Shown piece after piece: positions 57,494 to 64,000 of a stretch of 64,000 nucleotides of DNA. The DNA is from Candidatus Thiodiazotropha sp. CDECU1. GTDB taxonomy: Bacteria; Pseudomonadota; Gammaproteobacteria; Chromatiales; Chromatiaceae. A model generated the notes under the pieces. It made no database searches. It was not told the origin of the DNA and saw only the letters and a list, made by a program, of their open reading frames with translations. How positions within the stretch are numbered: the stretch's first letter is position 1; every line of letters begins with the position of its first letter. The stretch covers positions 1,426,001 to 1,490,000 of the forward strand of contig NZ_OY734020.1 in assembly GCF_963455295.1 (NCBI RefSeq). The letters are read 5' to 3'. The position numbers were made by a program, and so were the translations under genes.

Positions 57494-58474
57494 ATGTCTA
57501 TTGATAAAGCCGAAAATATCGTTGCAGTTACCGTCACCTACAACGTGGATAGGGGATTTGAGGACGCCTTGCAGAGCTATTTGGATCAGGTCGCACAGGT
57601 CATCATTGTCGATAACAGCACTGATCCAAACAGCAGGGAGTGGCTGGCTGAGATTGTCTATTCCGCAGGCGAACGGGTGAAGCTGATACAAAACGGGCAA
57701 AACCTGGGGCTTGGCAAGGCACAGAATATAGGTATACGTGCAGCCCTGGATGGGGGGGCGACCTGGCTGCTGCTGATGGACGACGACAGCCGGGCCGCAC
57801 CGGACATGGTGTCAGAACTGTTACGGACTGCTCTGCAACAAGAACCGGATGTTGCTATTTTCGCACCCCGGTACGATGAGCAGGGCGTCACCAGGGATGC
57901 GCGCTATGTGACCGCACCCCAGGGTGCCTATGGCAGCCCGCGTTTCACGATTCAGGACTTCTCCAACGCATCAACGCTCTCTCATCTGTTATTCGCCATC
58001 AGCTCCGGCAGTCTGATCAGGGCATCACTGTTCCGTGAGATAGGCCTGATCCGCGAATCCTTCAGCATCGATTACCTCGATGTGGACTTCAGCCTGCGTG
58101 CCCTGCGCGGGGGGTACCGGATCATGGCGGTGGCCGATGCGGTGCTCTACCATCAGTTGGGAGCGCAGTCGGAACACCGCCTGTTCGGCCGTCGATTCCT
58201 GGCATGGAATCACTCCCCCAGGCGCCGCTACACCATCTATCGCAACCGCACCCGCATCTGGCGGGAAAATCTGTTCAGCTTTCCCGGGTTTGTCATCTAC
58301 GATTTTCTCGCCAGCCTGCACGATCTGTTTCGTATCCTGATGTTCGAAGAGTCGAAGACGGGTAAGCTCTGGGCGGCGGTGAAGGGGATAGGCGTAGGTC
58401 TATTGGGTGGTGGGTTGATTGGCTATCCAGTCTATTTGGATGACCTATCCATGGCCACCCACAGCAGGAGATGA
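57494..58474 (+). CDS. Family 2 glycosyltransferase (rhamnosyltransferase-like)
   Basis: 326 residues from the ATG chosen (in-frame GTG at 57458 has no Shine-Dalgarno). GT-A fold: VAVTVTYN at the N-terminus, IIVDNSTD, NLGLGKAQNIGI, the DXD-type LLMDDDSR, and SIDYLDVDFSLRAL in the acceptor region. The later part (YRNRTRIWREN) and hydrophobic end match rhamnosyltransferases of O-antigen type. Isolated gene, so not part of a polysaccharide cluster here. Confidence 0.87.
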   Translation: MSIDKAENIVAVTVTYNVDRGFEDALQSYLDQVAQVIIVDNSTDPNSREWLAEIVYSAGERVKLIQNGQNLGLGKAQNIGIRAALDGGATWLLLMDDDSRAAPDMVSELLRTALQQEPDVAIFAPRYDEQGVTRDARYVTAPQGAYGSPRFTIQDFSNASTLSHLLFAISSGSLIRASLFREIGLIRESFSIDYLDVDFSLRALRGGYRIMAVADAVLYHQLGAQSEHRLFGRRFLAWNHSPRRRYTIYRNRTRIWRENLFSFPGFVIYDFLASLHDLFRILMFEESKTGKLWAAVKGIGVGLLGGGLIGYPVYLDDLSMATHSRR

Positions 58475-58485
58475 ATCAAATTCAC

Positions 58486-59727
58486 CTACTGCCCAACTAA
58501 CTGTAAACGATAGAAACCCTCTCCCAATCTCGGCAGCGACAATTCTTTTTGATGGTACCTTACCACTAGATTTGAGATCGGGGTGTAGGGCCCGATCGGG
58601 CTGAGTGCATGGGTCAGTTGGTAGTTGCCAGGCTTCAGGTTGCGTGTCCGCACTTTAGTCTGTCGAGCTTCATGAATGATCTCCACATGGTCGAAGGGTG
58701 CAGCCAATGGATCACCGATGAAGATCCCTTCGCCCGGTTGTTGCACGCTTTTCCAATAGGCCTCGATGAGGGTGCTGCCGCTGCCGTAGTGCTCCATCAC
58801 CAGGGATGGGCTGGGGAACTTGCCTCTATGGTTGCAGGGCTCGACCACGGTGCCATAGCTGCCGCTGGCGCCTGCTTTGAGCCACTCCATGGCGCTCATC
58901 TGCCGGCTTCCCGACAACTGGCCTCCGGCTGAAGTGAGATGGTCCGCGATCGCACCGGGTCGAAATTTCAGTGTATCCAGACCACTGACCTGGGATCTGC
59001 CGGTGAAGTAGAACAGCACATCGTTGCGCTGGCGCAGGCTGTCATGACGCAGGATCGCTGTATCTATCCAGCCACGCATCCGGTTTATGATGCGGGGAAA
59101 TTCTATCGCCCGTACATTTCTCTGTTTATCGCTGGTGCTCAATAGATAGGCGGTGCCCTGGGGCAGGCTGTTGTCTGCCAGCAGACCTCTGTCGATCAAT
59201 TGTTTGGCATCAGCGAAGTTCTCGGCAGCGATGCTGATGGAGGGACGCAGGGAGAGATCCTTAAGGGGATCAGCGCCCGGGTAGTTGTAATAGGGGCTGT
59301 GTCGGGTGGTGGCGCAGCGCCGTTGTGAGCACCAGGTCTTGTCAAAGCCAAAGGTTATGGCTGAGGTCATGGACATGCAGCCGACGCGATAGGGCTGGAG
59401 CCAGGTCAGGACATAGGCCTGGGTATGGGTCGGGGTTTGTTTCAGCAATGCCTCGCGGAGCGAGTTGAATTCATCTACCGGGAGTGATGTTGCATGGGGA
59501 TTGAAAGAGTGATGCAGCAGGTTCTCCCGCGGTAGCATACGCACCTGCATATAGTATTCGCCGATCCTGACACTGAGTGGGTCCCGGTCATTCACCACTA
59601 CCGCCAGTTCGTCCGGCTGTATTCGATATTTCGGCAGAGAGAGATGGACTTCCGCCGCAACAGTGGTTGAAGGCAATAGCAGACTGAGGAGTAGTAACCT
59701 GAGATAGACTCGACAGTGGATGTTCAC
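58486..59727 (-). CDS. TIGR03790-family secreted protein
   Basis: 413 residues. Signal peptide to about 24 (LLLLSLLLPSTTVAAEV). Family hallmarks: VRMLPRENLL, YVLTWLQPYRVGCMSMTSAI, and SGSYGTVVEPCNHRGKFP plus EAYWKSVQQPGEGIFIGDPL in the C-terminal half. Function unknown; known in deltaproteobacteria and various other environmental bacteria. 19 bases downstream of the M1 peptidase gene on the same strand, so probably co-transcribed. Confidence 0.8.
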   Translation of the reverse strand: MNIHCRVYLRLLLLSLLLPSTTVAAEVHLSLPKYRIQPDELAVVVNDRDPLSVRIGEYYMQVRMLPRENLLHHSFNPHATSLPVDEFNSLREALLKQTPTHTQAYVLTWLQPYRVGCMSMTSAITFGFDKTWCSQRRCATTRHSPYYNYPGADPLKDLSLRPSISIAAENFADAKQLIDRGLLADNSLPQGTAYLLSTSDKQRNVRAIEFPRIINRMRGWIDTAILRHDSLRQRNDVLFYFTGRSQVSGLDTLKFRPGAIADHLTSAGGQLSGSRQMSAMEWLKAGASGSYGTVVEPCNHRGKFPSPSLVMEHYGSGSTLIEAYWKSVQQPGEGIFIGDPLAAPFDHVEIIHEARQTKVRTRNLKPGNYQLTHALSPIGPYTPISNLVVRYHQKELSLPRLGEGFYRLQLVGQ

Positions 59728-59746
59728 AGAACAACAGCGGCCATAA

Positions 59747-61930
59747 TCACTCGGGCATTGAAATAAGTGGTCCGGGTTCAGCTATTTCGGTTAGCTTCCC
59801 ATCCTTGGAAAAGCTGAACTGCAGCGGTGATTGGGTGATTGGCCATTCCCCCTTGAGTAGGTTCTGTGCCTTGTCTCCCTCGAATACAAGATAACTGTAT
59901 TTCCCGTAGTGGGGAAGTTTTCTCGCCAGTCGCGTTATAGCTGCCGCTGAGTTGCCGACGACCCATGCCATAGTTTGATCTTTGTTTAGATTGTGCTGGC
60001 TAAGTACAAAACTATTCTCGCCGGTTGAATAACGGCTGTCAGCCAGGCTGATGCCATCAGGCTCCAGGGAAAAGGGCAGGCCGGATAGTTGTGTCACTAA
60101 TCCAGGGTGGAAGCGATTATTCCAGCCAAGCAGCCAGATTGGACGATCCTGTGGCAGCCGTTCCAGTTCGCTGTCGAGACGGATCTCCGCATCATCATAG
60201 CCACTGCTCCACTGTTGAGCCAATGCGCGATAAGCCTGCAGCATCCCTTTGTCGGTTCTGGCTGGGAGTACGATCAATACCCGCTGGCTGCCAAACAGAC
60301 GGCTCAGGGTCGCCGGGGTTTCCGCCTGATCGAGTTGTCTGAAAAGATCGAACCAGGGATCGATTGCCAGCTGTTGCGGTTCCCTGTCCAGCTTGAGTTG
60401 GAAGGGGGTCTCTCTCTCATGGGAGGTGAGGGTTGTCTGGGAAACACTTCCATCCGTCAAGCGAGTGAGCATGGGGATCTCCAAGGGGAAGGGTGCGTCT
60501 CGCTGGGTCTGCTGCAGGGTACCACGGATGTGGAAACCGTCACCCACCTGTTCCACGGCAAGATCGCTGACCTTCAGCCGTGGGGCGCCGTTTCTCCCGG
60601 TCCATTGTTGAAACAAGTTATCCAGAGTCTTGCCACCGGCCTTCTCGAAGGCCAGCTTCAGATCGGCATACCCGGCTGTTTTGAAACGGTTCTCCCGGAA
60701 GAAGATCTGCAGGCCCTCGATGAAGGCCTGATCACCCAGGTGGCGCCTCAGCATATGAAAAAACATCAGGCTCTTGTCATAGCCTACAGCCTGGCTGGCG
60801 GTTGTATGGCGGGCCCTGAAACCTGTCAGTGGAAAGTCGTTTTCACTGCGCACGAAATCCCCATAGCGTTTCAGTGCCGTGCGCCGGTGATTGGCGCCCC
60901 GTCCCCGCTGTTCGGCCAGGAGATGGTCGGCCAGATAGCTGGTCAGTCCCTCCGCCCAGTTGCCGCTCTGGTAGTCGATGTAGACGCTGTTTCCCCACCA
61001 GTTGTGAAGGATCTCATGGGGGTAGGATGTGTGCAGAATAAAGGGCAGGCGCAACACACGGGGTCCCAGCAGGGTGAAGGAGGGCATGCCGTAACCGCTC
61101 TCCCAGAAGTTCTCGACCAAGGCGAACTTGGCATAGGGATAGGGCCCAATCAGGGATTGATAGAGCGCCAGATAGTGCTCGGTTGCCTGTATATATCGTT
61201 CCGCTATGGCGGGATCCTGCTGGCGTAGAAACACCTGTGCCTCGATGCCATCCAAGGATTTACGGGTGAGGTGGTAGGGGGCGGCGACCAGATATATATC
61301 ATCCTGCGGTGATGTTTCATGCCAACGGATGATGTTTCTCTCTTGCTCCTGCTGGATCTCCGGACCTTCACCCTGACTCACTGCCAGCCAGGTTGCGGGA
61401 AGCTCCACCTGCAGGTCAAAGGTGCGCAGTGCATCGGGAAAGTAGGGATACCAGCCGGTGCTGGCATCCAGATAGACTCCCTTCTCCGATATGGTTCCCC
61501 TCAGGCGTTCACTGACACGCCCCGGACTCTCACTCAGTGTGGTCAGCCGATGCGCGATCTTCCCGCCATACTTCAGGGTGAAATGGTGCTGATCTTCAGG
61601 CATGCTGAGCTGGTATTCGATCAACGGTCCAGTGTCGCTGATAGGCCCGATCTCTTTCAGGGATACACCCCTGGTGATACTTTGTGGACTGAGGTCGCGA
61701 TGCAGTAGAAATCGCAACCGACCCTGATGATCGTTGGCAGGCTGCGTGGCATCAACTTGCTGCCGGGAGGCGAGGTCGATCCGGTCTGTCACCTGCAGCT
61801 TTTGACCGCTTGGATCGAGTGAGACCTGCAGTGCATGGTGGACCCTGGGGACGGCAAAGAGTGGTTTGCAAAATAGTGCCAGCCCCAGCAGGATGTAACA
61901 GATCGTGGATTTATTGGTCATAAGGCGCAT
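59747..61930 (-). CDS. M1-family (aminopeptidase N-like) metallopeptidase
   Basis: 727 residues. N-terminal hydrophobic segment about 8-26; zinc site HEILH (305-309) with Glu327 18 residues on (NWAEGL) and an ENFWESGYGMP loop (exopeptidase-like variant). Signal peptide, so periplasmic or surface-exposed. An ATG at codon 4 is an alternative start; no clear ribosome binding site. Its start is only 26 bases from the divergent ChaN-like gene. Confidence 0.85.
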   Translation of the reverse strand: MRLMTNKSTICYILLGLALFCKPLFAVPRVHHALQVSLDPSGQKLQVTDRIDLASRQQVDATQPANDHQGRLRFLLHRDLSPQSITRGVSLKEIGPISDTGPLIEYQLSMPEDQHHFTLKYGGKIAHRLTTLSESPGRVSERLRGTISEKGVYLDASTGWYPYFPDALRTFDLQVELPATWLAVSQGEGPEIQQEQERNIIRWHETSPQDDIYLVAAPYHLTRKSLDGIEAQVFLRQQDPAIAERYIQATEHYLALYQSLIGPYPYAKFALVENFWESGYGMPSFTLLGPRVLRLPFILHTSYPHEILHNWWGNSVYIDYQSGNWAEGLTSYLADHLLAEQRGRGANHRRTALKRYGDFVRSENDFPLTGFRARHTTASQAVGYDKSLMFFHMLRRHLGDQAFIEGLQIFFRENRFKTAGYADLKLAFEKAGGKTLDNLFQQWTGRNGAPRLKVSDLAVEQVGDGFHIRGTLQQTQRDAPFPLEIPMLTRLTDGSVSQTTLTSHERETPFQLKLDREPQQLAIDPWFDLFRQLDQAETPATLSRLFGSQRVLIVLPARTDKGMLQAYRALAQQWSSGYDDAEIRLDSELERLPQDRPIWLLGWNNRFHPGLVTQLSGLPFSLEPDGISLADSRYSTGENSFVLSQHNLNKDQTMAWVVGNSAAAITRLARKLPHYGKYSYLVFEGDKAQNLLKGEWPITQSPLQFSFSKDGKLTEIAEPGPLISMPE

Positions 61931-61956
61931 TGGGTCAATGGTAATGGGAGAATGTA

Positions 61957-63072
61957 GTGCTCTATTTTCGTTTGCTGTTTTTCATCTTGGTCTGCGCGAC
62001 GACAGGCGCCCGGGCTCATGAACTCGCGCCTGATCCTGTGATCGACCTGGCAGCGATGATGGATGTATCGAGCCTGATTGAGAAGGTCTCCGACCGCCAG
62101 GTGGTGTTCGTCGGCGAAACCCATGATCAGTATCAACACCATCTCAATCAACTGGCCATCATCAAGGGACTGCATGCCAAGCACTCAGACCTGGGAATCG
62201 GGCTGGAGTTCTTTTTTCAGCCCTACCAGGATGTCCTCGATCGCTATGTCGCCGGAGAGATCGATGAAGCCGACCTGATTCGACAGTCGGAGTACTTCAG
62301 TCGCTGGCGCTTCGATTATCGGCTCTACCGGCCCATTTTCCAATACGCCAGGGAGCATGGAATTCCATTGATTGCCCTCAACCTGGAGAGTGAGATCACC
62401 CGCCAGGTGGGAAAGGAAGGCATCGAGAGTCTCTCCGAGGAGCTGAAACAGAGACTGCCCGATGAGATAGACAGGGATAACCAGGGTTACCGTCAACGCC
62501 TGCAGTCGATCTTCGATGCCCATCCCCATAAGGATGGGAGGAGTTTCGAGAACTTCCTTGAGGCCCAGCTGCTTTGGGACGAGGGAATGGCACAGCGGGC
62601 AGCGGAGTGGATGCAGCGCAATCCCGAATCCCATCTGGTGATTCTGGCGGGGGTCGGCCATCTCATGTATGGCGATGGGATTCCCAAGCGGCTGTCGCGG
62701 CGTATCGACGCGAGCCAGGCAATCATCCTCAATGTGGATACGGCCGCGGAGTTGGATCAGAAGATGGCTGACTATTTGATTCTGGCTGAGAAGCATGACC
62801 TGCCAGCCGCCGGTAAGCTTGGGGTTCTGCTCGACACCACCAGTTCACCACCCAGTATCACCGGTTTTGTAAATAACAGCGGGGCCAGGGAGGCGGGGGT
62901 TGAGAAATCGGATCGACTGCTCGCCATCGACGGTCAGCCGATCGAGAGCTATGCCGACATCCGTATCGCCCTGATGGATAGGGAGGTTGGGGACAAGGTC
63001 GATCTGCAGGTGGAGAGAGAGCGTCTGCTTCTTGGTACCATTACGGAGACCCTGCAGGTCACCCTGCGCTGA
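61957..63072 (+). CDS. ChaN-like haem-binding-family protein with PDZ domain
   Basis: 371 residues. Signal peptide to about 20 (LLFFILVCATTGARAH). ChaN/DUF399 domain about 30-270 with FVGETHDQYQHH and VILAGVGHLMYGDGIP; a PDZ domain about 285-371 (GAREAGVEKSDRLLAIDGQP). The GTG start follows GGGAG. ChaN-fold proteins bind haem or act on peptides; the PDZ fusion suggests protein-protein or protein-substrate recognition. Confidence 0.85.
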   Translation: MLYFRLLFFILVCATTGARAHELAPDPVIDLAAMMDVSSLIEKVSDRQVVFVGETHDQYQHHLNQLAIIKGLHAKHSDLGIGLEFFFQPYQDVLDRYVAGEIDEADLIRQSEYFSRWRFDYRLYRPIFQYAREHGIPLIALNLESEITRQVGKEGIESLSEELKQRLPDEIDRDNQGYRQRLQSIFDAHPHKDGRSFENFLEAQLLWDEGMAQRAAEWMQRNPESHLVILAGVGHLMYGDGIPKRLSRRIDASQAIILNVDTAAELDQKMADYLILAEKHDLPAAGKLGVLLDTTSSPPSITGFVNNSGAREAGVEKSDRLLAIDGQPIESYADIRIALMDREVGDKVDLQVERERLLLGTITETLQVTLR

Positions 63073-63086
63073 TTTCGATAGAGAGT

Positions 63087-64000
63087 ATGAAACCACCGGA
63101 ACTTCTTTCACCTGCGGGTACCTTGAAAAATGCCCGTTACGCCTTCGCTTATGGCGCCGATGCCGTCTATGCTGGTCTGCCTCGCTATAGTCTGCGGGTC
63201 AGGAACAATGACTTTATGCAGGATAATCTGGCGATCGGCATCGCCGAGGCGCATAGCCTGGGACGCCACTTCTATCTCGCCTGTAATGTGATGCCCCATA
63301 ATGCCAAGCTGAAGACCTTTATCAAGGATCTCGAGCCGATTGTCGCCATGGGGCCGGATGCCTTGATCATGTCCGATCCGGGATTGATCCTGATGGTTAG
63401 GGAGGCCTGGCCGGAGATGCCGATCCACCTCTCGGTGCAGGCCAATACGGTAAACGCGGAAGCGGTGCGATTTTGGCAGCGGCAGGGATTGAGCCGGGTG
63501 ATCCTCTCCCGTGAACTCTCCCTGGAAGAGGTGGAGGAGGTCAGGCAGGCCGTCCCGGATATGGAGCTGGAGGTGTTTATCCACGGTGCGCTCTGTATTG
63601 CCTACTCGGGCCGTTGTCTGCTGTCGGGTTACTTCAACCATCGGGATGCCAATCAGGGTACCTGTACCAACAGCTGCCGCTGGGACTACAAGGTGTCACA
63701 AGCGGTGCAGCCGCCGACAGTCAACCTGGGGCCAGCGGGGGTGGCACGCCACGACGAGGCCGACCAGACCTACTATATCGAGGAGCGGGGCAGGCCCGGT
63801 GAGCCGATGCCGATGTTCGAGGATGAACATGGCACCTATATCATGAACTCCAGGGATCTGCGGGCGGTGGAGCATGTGGCCCGGCTGGTGAATGTCGGGG
63901 TGGATTGCCTGAAGATCGAGGGCCGTACCAAGTCCCACTACTATACCGCCCGCACCACCCAGGTCTATCGGCAGGCGATCGATGATGCCGTTGCCGGACG
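63087..64000 (+). CDS. trhP: TrhP (YegQ)-like U32 tRNA hydroxylation protein, 3' end outside window
   Basis: The first 304 residues of a U32-family protein; the frame runs off the right edge without a stop. MKPPELLSPAGTLKNARYAF at the start, HLSVQANTVNAEAV, and the four-cysteine block ALCIAYSGRCLLSGYF with TCTNSCRWDY. TrhP forms 5-hydroxyuridine in certain tRNAs. Distinguished from UbiU/UbiV by length and by the SGYFNHRDANQGTCTNSC motif. 14 bases after the ChaN-PDZ gene. Confidence 0.9.
   Translation, partial: MKPPELLSPAGTLKNARYAFAYGADAVYAGLPRYSLRVRNNDFMQDNLAIGIAEAHSLGRHFYLACNVMPHNAKLKTFIKDLEPIVAMGPDALIMSDPGLILMVREAWPEMPIHLSVQANTVNAEAVRFWQRQGLSRVILSRELSLEEVEEVRQAVPDMELEVFIHGALCIAYSGRCLLSGYFNHRDANQGTCTNSCRWDYKVSQAVQPPTVNLGPAGVARHDEADQTYYIEERGRPGEPMPMFEDEHGTYIMNSRDLRAVEHVARLVNVGVDCLKIEGRTKSHYYTARTTQVYRQAIDDAVAG

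Noticed and set aside
60107-61228. 373-codon antisense frame inside the M1 peptidase gene
   Set aside because: The M1 peptidase has all zinc-site residues in the opposite strand, so this frame is a shadow.

Overview
The window reads as a chromosomal segment of a Gram-negative gammaproteobacterium. The evidence is a complete tol-pal locus with cpoB, ruvABC, yebC, murI, purF-cvpA, queE-queC, the anaerobic ubiquinone genes ubiT/ubiU/ubiV, CheV and a MotY-like flagellar protein. Gene style and the acs/DUF294/DnaQ/DUF4212 neighbourhood suggest a Chromatiales-like, possibly sulfur-oxidising, lineage, but that is inference. No prophage, complete insertion sequence, CRISPR array or rRNA was found. 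Both ends cut genes: an S8 protease on the left and a U32-family trhP-like gene on the right.

Bases 1-11,000: a secreted subtilisin-like protease next to a lipoprotein with a PrcB-like domain; two small unknown proteins; then a minus-strand acetate module (DUF4212 small subunit, SSS symporter, DUF294/CBS protein, DnaQ-like exonuclease, acetyl-CoA synthetase). Bases 11,100-19,000: a TerB-like protein, a REC-PAS-GGDEF protein with a degenerate GGDEF site, a three-gene sensory operon (CbrX-like peptide, SSS-histidine kinase, NtrC-like regulator lacking GAFTGA) and cheV. The same palindrome, TGTTACC-N3-GGTAACA, lies upstream of the sensory operon and of the symporter operon, which links the two.

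Bases 19,200-25,400: DUF6394 protein, K+ channel with two RCK domains, hemerythrin, MotY-like protein, acyltransferase, lipase and tRNA-Val. Bases 25,400-31,600: gltX-glnS bordered by short repeats, tRNA-Ala, cvpA-purF. Bases 31,500-43,700: a TauD-like dioxygenase, ubiT, murI, and an AT-rich operon (TonB-dependent receptor, periplasmic binding protein, BarA-type hybrid kinase) that looks like an uncharacterised envelope-sensing system. It is followed by ubiV-ubiU-yhcC and a small radical SAM gene, preceded by an FNR-like site.

Bases 43,700-56,000: HDOD protein, yebC-ruvCAB, ybgC-tolQRAB-pal-cpoB, queE-queC and a methyltransferase. Bases 56,200-64,000: flavin reductase, glycosyltransferase, TIGR03790 protein, M1 peptidase, ChaN-PDZ protein and trhP. 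Intergenic gaps carry several repeat families: a terminal-inverted-repeat element at 25,494 and 57,251 with a fragment at 29,053; 22- to 24-bp perfect inverted repeats at 13,112 and 29,098; and 10-bp-phased ATTTGCG boxes at 13,281, 25,720 and 29,229.
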